Positions 8,005-19,046 are shown, counted from the stretch's first letter. The stretch is DNA of 64,000 nucleotides from Corynebacterium sp. ES2730-CONJ (GCF_024834055.1 NZ_JANUXZ010000001.1:430340-494339), one strand, 5' to 3'. Numbers and translations: made by a program. Notes: generated by a model from the sequence alone, not told the origin.

Positions 8005-11000
8005 CTAGCTGCGCTGCAGGTGCGCACTAACTCCACTGAGCACCTCGTGATCCAAGGTTTCGTTGCTCACGATAGAGAATTCGGTGGCTAATACTTCGCC
8101 AGCGATAAAGTCGCGGTGGCGTTGAGCCCATTCCACCTTCTCACCTGGCACCGACAGCACCACGCTGATGCGATCGGATACCTCAAAGCCACTATTCTTT
8201 CTGGCGTCTTGAAGACCGCGCACAATATCAGCGGCCCATCCCTCGGCTTCAAGGTCCTCCGAGAGCGTCGTATCCAATACCACCAGTCCACCGACGCCCT
8301 CGATGGCTGCCGTCGAGGCTGGATCGGCGGCGACGAGCCGCTCGCTAAATTCTGCTGGTTGCAATTCGATGCCGTCGGCAAGCAGGGTTCCGGTCTCTAG
8401 AATTTCGTAGTTACCAGCCTTCACAGCCTTAATCACCCGTTGTACGTCCCTGCCGAGGCGAGGACCAGCTACCTTGGCATTCACGACGGCCTCGAAGCGG
8501 CCCACAGAATCAACATTCGAAGTTAGCTCTACATTTTTTACATTCACTTCGTCGCGAATGATCGAAGTAAATTCCGCCAGCCGTTCTGCCTCAGGAAGAG
8601 CCACCGTGAGCTTCGACAGCGGTAATCGATTACGTAGCTTATGAGCCTTTCGCACAGAGGAGCTCGCCGAGCATACCCCGCGGATATCATCCATGGCGCC
8701 GACCAAGTTCTCATTGGCCGCAAAATCTTTGGCCCGAGGATAGTCCGTTAAGTGCACAGAGCGACCTCCGGTTAAGGCCCTCCAGATAACCTCCGAGATC
8801 ATGGGCAGTAGTGGCGCGGTTAGACGGGTGAGCGTCTCAAGCACGGTGTAGAGGGTGTTGAAGGCCTCGGGGTGCTCTTCGTCGCCCGCCCAGAAACGCT
8901 CACGGGAGCGACGCACATACCAGTTCGTCAATGCATCACAGAACCAACGCACCTCATCACAGGCCCGTGCTACGTCGGTTGCATCGAGCGCTGTGGTGAT
9001 GTTATGCACCAAATCGTGCAGCTTAGCCAGAATATAGCGGTCGAGGACGTCCTCGGAATCTAGGGACCACTGGGCCGGCTTCGAGGAATAGAGTTGGAGG
9101 AAAGTATAAGCATTCCACATGGGCAGCAAAGCTTGGCGTACACCTTCGCGAATGCCTTGCTCGGTGACAATAAGGTTGCCGCCACGCAGGATCGGTGAAG
9201 ACATGAGGAACCAGCGCATAGCGTCGGACCCATCTCGATCGAAAACCTCATTGACATTCGGGTAATTGCCCTTGGACTTGCTCATCTTCAGACCGTCGTC
9301 GCCGAGTACGATGCCGTGAGCAACTACCTTCTTATACGCTGGGCGGTCGAAGAGAGCCGTAGCCAGAACGTGCATAGTGTAGAACCAGCCACGTGATTGC
9401 CCCGAGTATTCCACAATGAAATCTGCTGGTGCGTGGGTGTCGAACCACTCTTTGTTCTCAAAGGGATAATGCTTCTGCGCAAATTGCATCGATCCAGATT
9501 CAAACCAGCAGTCAAGAACCTCCGGAACGCGCCGCATCATCGACTCCCCTGTCGGATCATCGGGATTCGGACGCACGAGCTCATCAATATACGGGCGGTG
9601 AAGGGAGGTCGGCCGCACTCCGAAATCGCGCTCAAGTTCATCAAGGGAGCCGTAGACGTCTATGCGTGGATAGTTTTCATCGTCGGAGACCCACACTGGG
9701 ATAGGCGATCCCCAGTAACGGTTGCGGGAGATATTCCAGTCGCGCGCACCTTCAAGCCATTTGCCGAATTGGCCGTCGCGAATATGCGCAGGCATCCATT
9801 CGATCTGCTCATGGTTGAGTTCCACCATGCGATCGCGGACTTTAGTGACCGCCACGAACCAGGACGGCAAAGCCATGTAGATCAGCGGCTCACCGGAGCG
9901 CCACGAGTGCGGATAGGAGTGCTCAATAGTTTGATGGCGCACCACCCGTTGCGCTTTTTTAAGATCTTTGATGATCTCCTTGTTGGCATCAAAGACTAGT
10001 AAACCCTCATATTCAGGAACGAGGCTGGTGAATTTTCCATCCATATCCACCGGAATCACCACATCGATTCCATGGGCCTGGCAGGCGATCATATCATCTT
10101 CACCGAAGGCCGGAGCTTGGTGTACGATGCCGGTGCCGTCTTCGGTTGTGACATAGTCAGCGCCGATGATCTGGAAGGCATGCGGGTGGTCAAGGAAATA
10201 ATTGAAAACCGGCTCATAGGTCAGTCCGATCAAGTCGGTACCGGGGTGAACTGAGATAATCTCAAAGTCCCCAAGCTCAGCCGCGTAGGAGTCCACGAGG
10301 GCTCGGGCTAGTAGGAAATCTTGACCCACAAAATCCGCTGCTCCCGATGGGCCCACCTTGACGCGCACATATTCAACGTCGGGGTTGACCGCAAGTGCCA
10401 AGTTGGAGGGCAGGGTCCACGGCGTGGTGGTCCAGGCAATCGCAGCCGCTCCAACAAGATCGGGATTAGCACTACTTCCCTTTCGGAACCCAGTGATCGG
10501 CAGGGTAACCGTTAATGTGGGATCTTGGCGCATCTTATAGGAATCGTCGAGACGCGTTTCCTGATTAGATAAAGGAGTATGCTCGGCCCAGGAATAGGGC
10601 AGTACCCTAAAGCCCTGGTAGATCAAGCCCTTGTCGTAGAGAGCCTTAAAAGCCCACATGACCGATTCCATAAAGCCGAGATCCATGGTCTTATACCCAT
10701 TGGCAAAATCCACCCAGCGGGCTTGTCGGGTTACATAGTCCTTCCACTCTTCGGTATAACGAAGAACCGAGGTGGCGCAGAACTTATTGAATTTTTCCAG
10801 GCCCATCGACTCGATCTCGCCCTTGTCCTTGATGCCCAGCTGCTTCTCAGCTTCCAGCTCTGCGGGCAGTCCGTGGCAGTCCCAACCGAACACACGGCTG
10901 ACAAGATTGCCCTGCATGGTGCGATAACGAGGGATAATATCTTTGACGTAGCCTGTCAGAAGATGCCCGTAGTGAGGCAAGCCATTCGCGAAGGGCGGAC

Positions 11001-11163
11001 CGTCATAAAAGACGTATTCCTCCTGCCCCTCTCGCTGGTCGATAGAAGCTTGGAAGGTGGAATCTTCCTTCCAGTATTTCAGTACTGCCTCTTCCATATC
11101 GGGGAATCTGGTTGACCCCCCTGTCATATCGACCTTGGGATAAACTTTGCCGAATTCGGACAT
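8005..11163 (-). CDS. ileS: Isoleucyl-tRNA synthetase
   Basis: A 1052-residue class I aminoacyl-tRNA synthetase charging tRNA-Ile. The HIGH-type signature is PHYGH at residues 63-67 (within [14 protein letters not shown]). The KMSKS loop appears as [12 protein letters not shown]. The long CP1 editing region and C-terminal anticodon-binding region are present, and the length matches the eukaryote-like/actinobacterial IleS type of about 1040-1060 residues. Translation starts at ATG 11163, preceded by AAGGAG with a 6-nt spacer. Expression is predicted to be controlled by the T-box leader immediately upstream. Confidence 0.97.
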   Translation of the reverse strand: MSEFGKVYPKVDMTGGSTRFPDMEEAVLKYWKEDSTFQASIDQREGQEEYVFYDGPPFANGLPHYGHLLTGYVKDIIPRYRTMQGNLVSRVFGWDCHGLPAELEAEKQLGIKDKGEIESMGLEKFNKFCATSVLRYTEEWKDYVTRQARWVDFANGYKTMDLGFMESVMWAFKALYDKGLIYQGFRVLPYSWAEHTPLSNQETRLDDSYKMRQDPTLTVTLPITGFRKGSSANPDLVGAAAIAWTTTPWTLPSNLALAVNPDVEYVRVKVGPSGAADFVGQDFLLARALVDSYAAELGDFEIISVHPGTDLIGLTYEPVFNYFLDHPHAFQIIGADYVTTEDGTGIVHQAPAFGEDDMIACQAHGIDVVIPVDMDGKFTSLVPEYEGLLVFDANKEIIKDLKKAQRVVRHQTIEHSYPHSWRSGEPLIYMALPSWFVAVTKVRDRMVELNHEQIEWMPAHIRDGQFGKWLEGARDWNISRNRYWGSPIPVWVSDDENYPRIDVYGSLDELERDFGVRPTSLHRPYIDELVRPNPDDPTGESMMRRVPEVLDCWFESGSMQFAQKHYPFENKEWFDTHAPADFIVEYSGQSRGWFYTMHVLATALFDRPAYKKVVAHGIVLGDDGLKMSKSKGNYPNVNEVFDRDGSDAMRWFLMSSPILRGGNLIVTEQGIREGVRQALLPMWNAYTFLQLYSSKPAQWSLDSEDVLDRYILAKLHDLVHNITTALDATDVARACDEVRWFCDALTNWYVRRSRERFWAGDEEHPEAFNTLYTVLETLTRLTAPLLPMISEVIWRALTGGRSVHLTDYPRAKDFAANENLVGAMDDIRGVCSASSSVRKAHKLRNRLPLSKLTVALPEAERLAEFTSIIRDEVNVKNVELTSNVDSVGRFEAVVNAKVAGPRLGRDVQRVIKAVKAGNYEILETGTLLADGIELQPAEFSERLVAADPASTAAIEGVGGLVVLDTTLSEDLEAEGWAADIVRGLQDARKNSGFEVSDRISVVLSVPGEKVEWAQRHRDFIAGEVLATEFSIVSNETLDHEVLSGVSAHLQRS

Positions 11164-11392
11164 TCAACGCTCCTTCAAGAAAAACTTGTGGGTTCCACCA
11201 GATGCAGGGACGCTAGTGTCGCGCGGTACCACCCTGCTTGAATGCCATCAGCATTCCGCTTCGTTTTTCTTGCTGCGAGGATATGACGGTCCCACCCGCT
11301 CAGTTCTACTGAGAGGAAACGCACTTCGGTGCGGTTTTCTCCGTTCTTCCGAGAAGCTCCCCCGGTGATAGCCGAGATCGTTGCCTATAGTG
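11164..11392 (-). promoter_or_regulatory. T-box riboswitch leader of ileS
   Basis: The minus-strand leader contains the canonical T-box AGGGTGGTACCGCG (plus coordinates 11222-11235). The flanking GCAGGG and downstream GCGTCCCTGC form the usual anti-terminator-type helix around the UGGU that pairs with the uncharged tRNA acceptor end. An isoleucine specifier AUC is visible at 11369-11367, inside CTATCACCGG and close to the 5' end, so stem I must be very short. A further hairpin, GAATGC...GCATTC, precedes the T-box. No U-tract terminator follows, so control is probably at translation initiation through the AAGGAG site, as known for actinobacterial ileS T-boxes. Confidence 0.93.
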
Positions 11393-11398
11393 AGATAA

Positions 11399-11404
11399 AT
11401 TATA
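11399..11404 (-). promoter_or_regulatory. Candidate -10 element of the ileS promoter
   Basis: A perfect TATAAT on the minus strand, placed so that transcription would begin near 11392, just before the T-box leader. No good -35 hexamer is visible, and the wag31 terminator ends only about 12 nt upstream. Confidence 0.55.
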
Positions 11405-11416
11405 GCGCGTCCTGAC

Positions 11417-11455
11417 AAAAAAAGACCAGTTCCCACCACGAGGTGGAAACTGGCC
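11417..11455 (-). terminator. Intrinsic terminator of wag31
   Basis: On the minus strand a 14-bp stem (GGCCAGTTTCCACC paired with GGTGGGAACTGGTC, including two G-U pairs) with a TCGT loop is followed by seven Ts. It starts 15 nt past the wag31 stop and separates wag31 from the ileS transcription unit. Confidence 0.93.
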
Positions 11456-11470
11456 ATTAAGCTAACCGAA

Positions 11471-12376
11471 CTACTCAGCTGGCTTAGCGGAGGTTCGGGA
11501 CTCCAGCTCAGCAAGCTGCGACTCAAGGAGGGTCTTCAGGCGGGTACGGTATTCGCGCTCGAAGGTGCGCAGCTCAGCAATGCGGTTTTCCAGAGCATTC
11601 TGCTGCTGCTTGATGGTAGCCATGGTCTCGGTGTGCTTACGCTCTGCGTCAGCTTGGAGAGCATTAGCCTTGTCCTCAGCGGCCTTAATTTGTGCATCTG
11701 CCTGAGCTTGGGCCTCGGATAGAGCTTGGTAGGACTTGGTTTTCGCTTCCTCAAGGAGACGCTCGGCGGTGATATGAGCGTCGTGGACCTGCTTTTCGGA
11801 GCGCTCGCGAGCGTCATCCAAAGTAGCCTTAGCGGAAGCCTCAGCTTCGGCTACTTGTTTCTCAGCCGCGGAGCGAGCGTCGTCAAGAAGCGACTTGGAC
11901 TCGGTCTTTGCCTCGTAGGTCAAGCGGTCCGCCATCTCCTGAGCCATACCAAGTACGCGGGCTGCTTGCATATGGGTATCGGCGGAGGCTGCCTCTCCGC
12001 TTGGAGCTGCGATGGTAGCAGGTGCGGATTTCTGGGCGGCAGCAAGTTCGTCCTTTGCGGACTGAGCCTCAGTCTGAGCCTTGCGCACAGCCGACTCTAG
12101 TTCGACGAGTTTCTTTTCGTATTCGGCCTTGAGCTGGTTTTCCACCTCGGCTCTTATAGCTGTCTCGTTAGCTCCACTTGGTACAGCCTGAGGAACGATA
12201 CCCGATTGCAAGTCGGCGATTTGTTTACGCAGATCGTCGTTCTCGTCTTGAATCTCGGCGAGGGTATCCTCAACCAGATCCAAGAACTGATCGACCTCGT
12301 CCTCGTTGTAGCCACGCTTACCAATCGGCGGCTTGCTGAATGCGACATTATGCACATCGGCTGGAGTCAGCGGCAT
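11471..12376 (-). CDS. wag31: Polar growth and cell-shape protein Wag31/DivIVA
   Basis: A 301-residue DivIVA homologue that should assemble at the cell poles and organise apical peptidoglycan synthesis. The N-terminal membrane-binding DivIVA domain is clear: [20 protein letters not shown] followed by [18 protein letters not shown] at about residues 1-60. Then comes a linker with Pro/Ala/Ser content, and a long Ala/Glu/Lys-rich coiled coil from about residue 75 to 300. It is monocistronic by appearance, with its own terminator downstream and a yggT terminator upstream. In relatives it is phosphorylated by Ser/Thr kinases; the site is not assigned here. Confidence 0.95.
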   Translation of the reverse strand: MPLTPADVHNVAFSKPPIGKRGYNEDEVDQFLDLVEDTLAEIQDENDDLRKQIADLQSGIVPQAVPSGANETAIRAEVENQLKAEYEKKLVELESAVRKAQTEAQSAKDELAAAQKSAPATIAAPSGEAASADTHMQAARVLGMAQEMADRLTYEAKTESKSLLDDARSAAEKQVAEAEASAKATLDDARERSEKQVHDAHITAERLLEEAKTKSYQALSEAQAQADAQIKAAEDKANALQADAERKHTETMATIKQQQNALENRIAELRTFEREYRTRLKTLLESQLAELESRTSAKPAE

Positions 12377-12631
12377 GGAAATTTCCCTTCGAGATTCAAT
12401 CTATTTCGACGTGCTCTGTCGCTCGCCGAACTTACATTTCTTACCTAGAATAACCCACTAAAGTCGCTAAAGGTAATGAAGACACGACTAATTAAAAGTG
12501 GACTCCCGTTTATATTAGCCCCTTATTTTGATATGCGCACCAATTTCTATAAGTAAATTGCAGGTTATTACCCCATTGCTTGTGCACTCCCGTGCCTGCC
12601 CAACGGTGACTTATGATGAGCGATTACCAAG
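12377..12631 (-). promoter_or_regulatory. wag31 upstream region
   Basis: About 255 AT-rich nt between the yggT terminator and wag31, without a gene. It must hold the wag31 promoter because the upstream operon is terminated. Several TA-rich hexamers occur on the minus strand, but I could not select one -10/-35 pair with confidence. Confidence 0.4.
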
Positions 12632-12675
12632 AAAAAACCCTCCCAGCGCCTCAACGAAAGTCAAGACTAGGAGGG
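12632..12675 (-). terminator. Intrinsic terminator of yggT
   Basis: On the minus strand CCCTCCTAG pairs with CTGGGAGGG. An inner helix, CTTGAC/GTTGAG with a TTTC loop, lies between them, and six Ts follow. It lies about 25 nt past the yggT stop. Confidence 0.88.
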
Positions 12676-12700
12676 GGATTTGCGAACCTTCACATACTGT

Positions 12701-12988
12701 TTAGAGCAAAACCGCTATTAAAACCTTGGAAAACGAGAGGGCGAAGAAAAGGATAAGGATGGAAACGTCGAGCGATACGCCACCGAGTGGGAGCGGAGGA
12801 ACCACTCGTCTGAGCGCCTTGACTGGCGGATCAGTGACCACGAAGGCAGCCTCCGAGAGCCGGTTGAACCAGCTAGGCGCACTGTAGTTTCGAGAGAATG
12901 TCACAATCATCTCAACCAGGATGCGCGCGATAAGGACGAAGAGATAAAGTTCGATCGCCCACAACAGGATAATTTTGATAGTTTCCAC
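12701..12988 (-). CDS. YggT-family membrane protein
   Basis: A 95-residue integral membrane protein with two hydrophobic segments (about residues 5-28 and 70-92). The intervening YggT signature contains WFNRLSEAAFVVTDPPVKALRRVVPP. YggT proteins occur beside sepF in Gram-positive dcw clusters and are linked genetically to osmotic or division-related membrane function, without a defined activity. The gene is separated from sepF by a strong terminator, so it probably has its own promoter in the short interval upstream. Confidence 0.9.
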   Translation of the reverse strand: METIKIILLWAIELYLFVLIARILVEMIVTFSRNYSAPSWFNRLSEAAFVVTDPPVKALRRVVPPLPLGGVSLDVSILILFFALSFSKVLIAVLL

Positions 12989-13023
12989 GGAGAACTTCGG
13001 GCCCTTTCACAGATAAACAGGAC

Positions 13024-13075
13024 AAAAAAAGTCCTTGTCTCGGTACACTAGTTAGCCTAGTGCACCGTGACAAGG
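13024..13075 (-). terminator. Strong intrinsic terminator of sepF
   Basis: The minus strand forms a stem of about 18 bp with one A-A mismatch (CCTTGTC/GACAAGG outer arm, CACTAG/CTAGTG inner arm) and a 5-nt loop, followed by seven Ts. It lies just past the sepF stop. Confidence 0.95.
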
Positions 13076-13110
13076 TTTAAAAAGATGACTTCCACCATCG
13101 AGCGCCGAAA

Positions 13111-13536
13111 TTAGTGGATATGTGCAGCCTTCTTCAACTGCTCGCTGTCAAGATCGCAGTGCTCAGGGATAACAGCGAAAATACGGTTCTCTAGCTTAAC
13201 CATTCGACCACGCAACGCATAGCAAAGACCTGCGGCGAAATCGACAATTCCTTTGGCTTCCTTGGCATCCAAGGCCGCGAGGTCGAATACGACGGCATCC
13301 CCGTCACGGAAGGGCTCACCGATCTTCACGGCATCATTATTGCGGTAGATTTTCACGGAAACTACCGACGCTTCGACACGGGTACGAGTGGCATAGTGAT
13401 CCTCGCGCTCACGAGCGTAGCTTGGGGTCCGATCATAGCTTTGAGGCTCCTCGAAATAGGCATCCTCAGAGTCATATGGGAAGGAGTCGGGGTCAGCGCC
13501 GAAGAAGAATTCTTTGGTGGATTTAAACAAGGACAT
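13111..13536 (-). CDS. sepF: Cell division protein SepF
   Basis: A 141-residue SepF that tethers FtsZ filaments to the membrane at the division site. The N-terminus (MSLFKSTKEFFFGADPD) is an amphipathic membrane-binding helix. A disordered acidic and Tyr-rich linker spans about residues 18-50. The C-terminal SepF core follows, with the conserved DGDAVVFDLAALDAKEAKGIVDFAAGLCYALRG stretch (split here: GDAVVFDLAAL and RIVDF-like GIVDFAAGL). AAAGG lies 7 nt before the ATG. Corynebacteriales lack FtsA and ZipA, so SepF is expected to be the main FtsZ anchor. The gene upstream is pgeF, not yggS. Confidence 0.94.
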   Translation of the reverse strand: MSLFKSTKEFFFGADPDSFPYDSEDAYFEEPQSYDRTPSYAREREDHYATRTRVEASVVSVKIYRNNDAVKIGEPFRDGDAVVFDLAALDAKEAKGIVDFAAGLCYALRGRMVKLENRIFAVIPEHCDLDSEQLKKAAHIH

Positions 13537-13669
13537 AGTGGGAACCTTTCGGGTGTGTGCGCCGCGATCTCTCGAGCGCTACTGCGGTGGTGGAAGTATT
13601 GTCAAGTACTCAGATTATCGGGTAACAGTGCTGGACATGGAGACAAACACGCCCAATTGTGCGCCTCTA

Positions 13670-14416
13670 TTAACTAGTGATATAAATAACACCCGCCTGA
13701 CGTCCGGTATTCCCGTCCCGACGATAAGAAAAGAATTGTTGATCACTGATGGTGCATCGGTGATCACAGTCAATCGAGCGTACTCCGAGAGCGTATAACT
13801 GGTTTATGATCCCCGCACGCAGGTCCAGGCCCGGGGTCTGTTTAAGAGTTGTTGTACGCGCACCGCTAAGATGTCGTTCCACGTCGGCAGCCATAGCCTC
13901 CGGCACCTCATAGAAGTCGCCCGAGGCCGCAGGGCCTATGAGGGCATGCATCCGAGACGGAATTGCTCCAAGTTCTACCATGCGCTCGACAGTACGGCGA
14001 ACAATGCCATTTCGAGCCCCCATGCGCCCGGCGTGTACCGCGGCCACGAGCGGAGCCTGCGGATCACTCAGGAGAACGGGAACACAATCAGCCACGAGAA
14101 CACACATACCCAGCTTCGGTGTCGCGGTTATGAGAGCGTCCGTTGCCGGCACAGGTTGGTCTGTTGGATATTCGACAACGGTGATATTGGGTGAGTGGAT
14201 CTGCTCCATCCACACCAAATTTTGTTCGTCGAGCCCGACTAATCGCGCGAGCCGCGCTCGGTTCGCGCGCACGTTGTCCTCATGGTCACCCACGTGATCT
14301 CCGAGGTTGAAGGAATCATAGGGGCTTGGGGAAACGCCTCCACGCCTGGACGTGAAGAACTGGCGCACAGGGCGCGCAGGGAAATCGGGGCCCTGAGGCC
14401 CCTCAGGCTTGGGCAT
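13670..14416 (-). CDS. pgeF: PgeF/YfiH-family (laccase-domain) purine nucleoside hydrolase-like protein
   Basis: A 248-residue member of the YfiH/LACC1 family. In other bacteria members process purine nucleosides or correct peptidoglycan mis-incorporation (PgeF). Family landmarks are FTSRRGGVSPSPYDSFNLG near the N-terminus, QIHSPNI (first His), ADCVPVLLSDP (Cys) and AAVHAGRMGA (second His). The usual HAGWRG is HAGRMG here, so the Trp is replaced, but the Cys and both His ligands remain. The gene lies 5 nt after ftsZ on the same strand and is therefore probably co-transcribed with it. Confidence 0.9.
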   Translation of the reverse strand: MPKPEGPQGPDFPARPVRQFFTSRRGGVSPSPYDSFNLGDHVGDHEDNVRANRARLARLVGLDEQNLVWMEQIHSPNITVVEYPTDQPVPATDALITATPKLGMCVLVADCVPVLLSDPQAPLVAAVHAGRMGARNGIVRRTVERMVELGAIPSRMHALIGPAASGDFYEVPEAMAADVERHLSGARTTTLKQTPGLDLRAGIINQLYALGVRSIDCDHRCTISDQQFFSYRRDGNTGRQAGVIYITS

Positions 14417-14421
14417 ATGAT

Positions 14422-15627
14422 CTAGTAACGCATGAAGTCGGGGATGTCGAGATCGTCGTCATCCTCGGGGCGCTTTGGGGTCGGTTCGCTTATACGCGAT
14501 GTAAATAAACCCCCTTTGCCACTGGAGGTATCCGAGGAGAATTCGTAGCGTCGATGGCGCGCATCATAGCTCTCTTGACTTTCACCGCTTTCACCCGAGC
14601 CCATAATCCCAGACGTGGGTGATGGTTCTGGGGTAGGTGATGCAGCCATGGCAGGCTGAGAGTCGGTGGAATTGTTGTCCCCGGTGTTATCGAAACCAGC
14701 CGCAATGACGGTTACCCGAACTTCGTCTCCCAGGTTGTCATCGAAGATGGTGCCGAAGATCAGGTTGACGTCTTCGTCGGCCTTTTCTTGAACCATCGAC
14801 GCCGCCATATTCACTTCCATAAGTCCCAGATCAGATCCGCCTGCCACTGAAATCAGCACACCCTTAGCGCCTTCCATGGTGGATTCGAGCAGCGGGGAGT
14901 TAATCGCTTGCTGGGCGGCTTCCATCACACGGTTCTCACCGCTGGCTGAGCCCACGCCCATTAAGGCGGTTCCCGCATTAGCCATCACGGTTTTGACATC
15001 ATTGAAGTCAAGGTTGATAACGCCTGGAGTAGTGATGAGCTTGGTGATGCCCTGGACGCCGTTGTGGAGCACTTGGTCAGCGGCGCGGAAGGCTTCCATC
15101 ATGGAGAGGTTCTCGTCTCCCAATTCGAGGAGTCGATCATTAGGGATCACGATGAGGGTATCGCAGACCTCAGCTAGCTTCTCAATACCTTCGATGGCCT
15201 GCTTGGTGCGGCGGCGACCTTCGAATTTAAAGGGGCGGGTCACCACACCCACTGTCAGAGCTCCCTGCTTGCGCGCAATAGAGGCGACCACTGGGGCGGC
15301 ACCGGTTCCGGTTCCCCCACCCTCACCAGCGGTTACGAAGACCATATCGGCACCCTCGAGGGTTTCTTCGATTTCTTTTTTGTGATCTTCTGCAGATTGG
15401 CGTCCAACTTCAGGATTAGCTCCGGCGCCAAGGCCTCGGGTGGCCTCGCGTCCGATATCGAGCTTGACGTCCGCATCGGTGAACATCAGTGCCTGCGAAT
15501 CGGTATTCACGGCGATAAATTCAACACCCTTCAGACCTTCTTCGATCATGCGGTTGACTGCATTGACGCCACCGCCGCCAACACCAACGACCTTCATTAC
15601 GGCGATGTAGTTATCTGGGGAAGTCAT
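14422..15627 (-). CDS. ftsZ: Cell division GTPase FtsZ
   Basis: Tubulin-like GTPase forming the cytokinetic ring. I chose the ATG at 15627 ([20 protein letters not shown]; 401 aa) because it aligns with known FtsZ N-termini and follows AAGGCGAG at 8 nt; an upstream start at 15681 adds an unrelated 18 residues. The GTP-binding signature GGGTGTG is at residues 103-109. The T7 loop region [11 protein letters not shown] is present. The C-terminal binding tail ends [11 protein letters not shown], matching the actinobacterial D-[VI]-P-x-F consensus recognised by SepF and FtsW. A 212-nt leader separates it from ftsQ and probably holds its promoters. Confidence 0.97.
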   Translation of the reverse strand: MTSPDNYIAVMKVVGVGGGGVNAVNRMIEEGLKGVEFIAVNTDSQALMFTDADVKLDIGREATRGLGAGANPEVGRQSAEDHKKEIEETLEGADMVFVTAGEGGGTGTGAAPVVASIARKQGALTVGVVTRPFKFEGRRRTKQAIEGIEKLAEVCDTLIVIPNDRLLELGDENLSMMEAFRAADQVLHNGVQGITKLITTPGVINLDFNDVKTVMANAGTALMGVGSASGENRVMEAAQQAINSPLLESTMEGAKGVLISVAGGSDLGLMEVNMAASMVQEKADEDVNLIFGTIFDDNLGDEVRVTVIAAGFDNTGDNNSTDSQPAMAASPTPEPSPTSGIMGSGESGESQESYDARHRRYEFSSDTSSGKGGLFTSRISEPTPKRPEDDDDLDIPDFMRY

Positions 15628-15839
15628 AAAGAAGACTCGCCTTTCTGGAAATTCTTGTGCTCGTATTAATCTAGCTGTCACCCTTTCGGGCTGTGGTCAA
15701 CCAGAAAGCGTGAAGGTTTGTAGCTTCTATCTTCGCGGACGAACCCAAAAATTCTTGGTACATTTTCGTGGCGTGTCGATACCCTCAACCTAAACTTTAG
15801 AGTTTTGACATGCGATTTTAGCGTTGCGGCTCGATATTT

Positions 15840-16529
15840 CTAAGGGACGACAGAAACGATCGGCGCACCTGAGATATCAATGGTTTGCTCGGGTCGAGTC
15901 ACCGCTACCGACAAAGCGATTGCTTTATCATGACTATTCTCATTGCTACCCCAAAAAACCCGCTTTCCATCCTTAAGAAGGAGTGCCATACTGCTTGCCG
16001 ACGGTGCTTGGATCTCCGCAATCGCCGACCGCTCCGCAACGCCAATACTCTCGATTACCCCCAGGATATCGCGGTAGCCCTGGTCATCGGTCACCCCTGT
16101 CACTGCAATGAGCCCCTCGGGGTGCGGTTCGACGACAAAGACCCGCCCTTGACGGTCGATGAGGTGATCCCCGTCCTCTTTAGCTTCGTACATCACTGGC
16201 TCGTGCTCAACGATTTCGATTGCCACGGTGCTCGGAAGCTGGGTTTTTACTGTGGCCGTCAGTACCCACGGCAAGGCAACGAGATCCTGAGCAATATCCT
16301 GGGTATCTACTCGCACCGTATTCGTACCGATCAGCGGATCGGTGACGTTCTGGATATCTTCGGCGTGGGTGTGCTGGCTACCTTGGGAGATAATCTCCTT
16401 AACCGTAAATACGGGGAAGAAAAAGGCGATGGCGAAGAGAATGAGGCATATTGACCCTATGCCTACCAAGGTCAGTGATATCTTTTTCGCCATCATCAGA
16501 TAAATCGATCCTTTCCAGGTCCTAGGCAC
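15840..16529 (-). CDS. ftsQ: Divisome protein FtsQ/DivIB
   Basis: A bitopic membrane protein of the divisome core. A single transmembrane segment lies at about residues 20-40 ([20 protein letters not shown]). A POTRA domain follows ([20 protein letters not shown] onward), and then the beta domain with the [24 protein letters not shown] segment. The GTG start at 16529 overlaps the murC stop by 8 nt, consistent with translational coupling. An ATG at 16496, preceded by AAAGGAT, would give a 218-residue protein and is an equally plausible start. Confidence 0.9.
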   Translation of the reverse strand: MPRTWKGSIYLMMAKKISLTLVGIGSICLILFAIAFFFPVFTVKEIISQGSQHTHAEDIQNVTDPLIGTNTVRVDTQDIAQDLVALPWVLTATVKTQLPSTVAIEIVEHEPVMYEAKEDGDHLIDRQGRVFVVEPHPEGLIAVTGVTDDQGYRDILGVIESIGVAERSAIAEIQAPSASSMALLLKDGKRVFWGSNENSHDKAIALSVAVTRPEQTIDISGAPIVSVVP

Positions 16530-17943
16530 CGGTGGTTAGCTCGTGTAAAAGGGACGCTCCCAACATGGTCACGCTTCCTGCCCCCATCGTGATCACCAGG
16601 TCGCCTGGTTGCAACTGTGGCGCGATAGTGGCTGCGGCTGCGGAAAAATCTGGCACAAAGCTAGCTGGGATAGTCATAGCCGAGGTGATAATCTGTGAGT
16701 CCACTCCCTCTACAGCTTCCTCGCGGGCGCCATAAATATCCAAGACATAGGCACGATCTGCAAGCGATAAGGCGCTGGCGAATTCCGAGGAAAATTCTAG
16801 AGTACGGGAATATAAGTGGGGTTGAAACACAGCAACCAAGCGTCCGTGGCCTCGAGCGGCTATTCTCTCTCGTGCGGCTTGCAGCACGGCCGCAACTTCC
16901 GTGGGGTGATGGGCATAATCGTCGTAGAGATCAATATCGTTGGCACTACCACGGTATTCAAAACGACGGCGCACCCCACCGAAGGCAGAAATTCCGCGAA
17001 CCAAAGCAGCGAAGTCCCCTCCAGCGGCCACACCTGCGGTCACGGCGGCCGCAGCATTTAGCACCATGTGCTGGCCTGGAATGCTCAGGCTGATAGGCAT
17101 CGACCGCTCCCCCATCTTCAGCACGGCGGTGGTGTTATCGGTGCCGGTGCTCATCGATTCAACGATCGTATGAGCAATGTCGGGATGCTGTGCGGCTGCC
17201 TCTGGTGTGCCATATCCCCATACCACCGTGAAGTCCTTAAAGTCCTCTCCCAACTGTGCGGCAGCTGGATCATCGAGGCAGACAATCAACGTACCTCCGG
17301 AATCTATTCTCTCCGCGAAATCGTAAAATACCTGCATATACGCATCATTGGAGCCGTAATAGTCGAGGTGATCGGGCTCCATATTGGTTACTACCGCAAT
17401 ATCGGGGCTATACCGCAACAGCGACGCATCCGATTCATCCGCCTCAGCTATGAAGAACTGGCTGAGACCGTGATGGGCATTCTTGCCTGAATCGCTGAGT
17501 TGCCCACCGATCGCATAGCTGGGATCCATGTCCGCGTGGTGCATCGCTACGACGGCCATCGAGGTGGTCGAGGTTTTGCCATGGGTTCCGGCGATGAGGA
17601 TTTGCGTTTTATCGGCCATCAATTCTCCCAGGAGATCGGAGCGCCGAATCACTGGAATACCAAGTGAGTTGGCGTGCGATAATTCTGGATTATCTGGTGG
17701 GATCGCGGCGAATGAGGTGACAACCACAGTAGGGAGCTGACCTGAGAGGGTGAGGTTGTCAGCGGCGTGTCCGACAGCGATATGAGCGCCCAAGGTACGC
17801 AAATCACCAAGAGCCGGAGATTCTTTGATGTCCGATCCAGATACCACAAGCCCCCGTTCAAGAAGGATACTGGCAAGCCCTGACATACCGGCGCCTCCAA
17901 TTCCCACTAGGTGAACTCGGGACAAATCATGTGAGGTGACCAT
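16522..17943 (-). CDS. murC: UDP-N-acetylmuramate--L-alanine ligase
   Basis: Cytoplasmic Mur ligase adding L-Ala to UDP-MurNAc, the first step of stem-peptide assembly. Rossmann glycine-rich start [18 protein letters not shown]-binding loop [10 protein letters not shown] at about residues 113-122, and the central-domain [11 protein letters not shown] segment are all present. I chose the ATG at 17943, preceded by GGAAG at 5 nt; the longer frame relies on a TTG. The protein has 473 residues, normal for MurC. It is the eleventh gene of the tightly packed dcw run when counted from mraZ. Confidence 0.96.
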   Translation of the reverse strand: MVTSHDLSRVHLVGIGGAGMSGLASILLERGLVVSGSDIKESPALGDLRTLGAHIAVGHAADNLTLSGQLPTVVVTSFAAIPPDNPELSHANSLGIPVIRRSDLLGELMADKTQILIAGTHGKTSTTSMAVVAMHHADMDPSYAIGGQLSDSGKNAHHGLSQFFIAEADESDASLLRYSPDIAVVTNMEPDHLDYYGSNDAYMQVFYDFAERIDSGGTLIVCLDDPAAAQLGEDFKDFTVVWGYGTPEAAAQHPDIAHTIVESMSTGTDNTTAVLKMGERSMPISLSIPGQHMVLNAAAAVTAGVAAGGDFAALVRGISAFGGVRRRFEYRGSANDIDLYDDYAHHPTEVAAVLQAARERIAARGHGRLVAVFQPHLYSRTLEFSSEFASALSLADRAYVLDIYGAREEAVEGVDSQIITSAMTIPASFVPDFSAAAATIAPQLQPGDLVITMGAGSVTMLGASLLHELTTGA

Positions 17944-17969
17944 GCTATCTTCCAATTCTTTAACTATGA

Positions 17970-19046
17970 CTATGATCGAGCAACGATATCGGCCACGATA
18001 TCGGCGATCGTATGGCTGGCATTACCCACCCCAGAGATCTTTGCGGCCTCACGCATGCGCTGCAGTGCATCGGGGTCACGCAGCAATGCGTCCACCGTAT
18101 CGACCAGGCGGTTGGATAGTTCGTGATCTGCAATAATGCGGGCAGCACCTGCATCAACCACGGCTCGCGCATTAAGCCCTTGCTCTCCGTTGCCATGAGG
18201 AAGCGGTACATAGAGCGCGGGGACTCCTGCGGCGGTAATTTCTGCCACCGTCATAGCTCCAGAGCGGCACACGATGAGATCTGCAACCTGGTAGGCAGCC
18301 GCCATATCTTCGATATAAGGCACGCTCACCAGGTGTTCCCGAGCAGTGGGAGCGGGATTATTGGGCCCGTGTGCCAAGAGGATCTGATATCCGCGAGCGA
18401 TAAGCTCATCGGCGTGCTGTTCAATGGCATCATTGAGCGACTTCGCCCCCTGAGAGCCACCGGTGACGAGTAAAGTATGGCGCGTTTCATCGAGGTTCCA
18501 CAGCGACTGTCCACGCTCACGAGCCGCACGAATATCACTATCACTACCAAGTGATGAGCGAATAGGGATACCGACCACACGCCCGGGCATCCCAGAGCCT
18601 TCGACGGCGTTCAACCCTAGGCCACCAATTTTTTGGCCCAGTTTATTGGCTAGGCCAGCCCGTGCATTTGCTTCATGAACCACAAAGGGCAGACCTAGAC
18701 TGCGCGCCGCTAAATATGCAGGCGCTGCTACATACCCCCCGAATCCCACCACTACATCAATGTCATTATCAGTGAGGATACGACGAGTCTGCCGAATGGT
18801 ATCCAGGAGCCTGAATGGGAGATTCATCAGGTCTTTATTCACCCGGCGCGGTACGGGTACCGGCGGAATCATGCGCAGCTCGAAGCCGCGTGCCGGTATG
18901 AGGTTCTTCTCTAATCCTTTGGGACTACCTAAGGCTATGACGTTATAACCGCGGCTTTTTAACTCCCCCGCCACTGCGAGTGCCGGTTCGATATGCCCGG
19001 CGGTGCCACCGCCAGCGACGAGGATATTCACTGTCTTTGTAGTCAT
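17970..19046 (-). CDS. murG: UDP-GlcNAc--undecaprenyl-PP-MurNAc-pentapeptide GlcNAc transferase
   Basis: Membrane-associated GT28 glycosyltransferase converting lipid I to lipid II. The N-terminal donor/acceptor loop [15 protein letters not shown] is at about residues 10-24 from the ATG at 19046 (358 aa). Later landmarks are [14 protein letters not shown] and the UDP-GlcNAc pocket [26 protein letters not shown] (seen in parts as [10 protein letters not shown] and ALYVPLPH). A longer frame to 19070 adds eight residues without a ribosome binding site. It lies between ftsW and murC, the usual actinobacterial order. Confidence 0.96.
   Translation of the reverse strand: MTTKTVNILVAGGGTAGHIEPALAVAGELKSRGYNVIALGSPKGLEKNLIPARGFELRMIPPVPVPRRVNKDLMNLPFRLLDTIRQTRRILTDNDIDVVVGFGGYVAAPAYLAARSLGLPFVVHEANARAGLANKLGQKIGGLGLNAVEGSGMPGRVVGIPIRSSLGSDSDIRAARERGQSLWNLDETRHTLLVTGGSQGAKSLNDAIEQHADELIARGYQILLAHGPNNPAPTAREHLVSVPYIEDMAAAYQVADLIVCRSGAMTVAEITAAGVPALYVPLPHGNGEQGLNARAVVDAGAARIIADHELSNRLVDTVDALLRDPDALQRMREAAKISGVGNASHTIADIVADIVARS

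Noticed and set aside
13670..14416. Possible inactivation of PgeF because HAGWRG reads HAGRMG
   Set aside because: The Cys and both His metal ligands are intact, and the Trp-Arg part varies in actinobacterial members, so the gene is considered functional.
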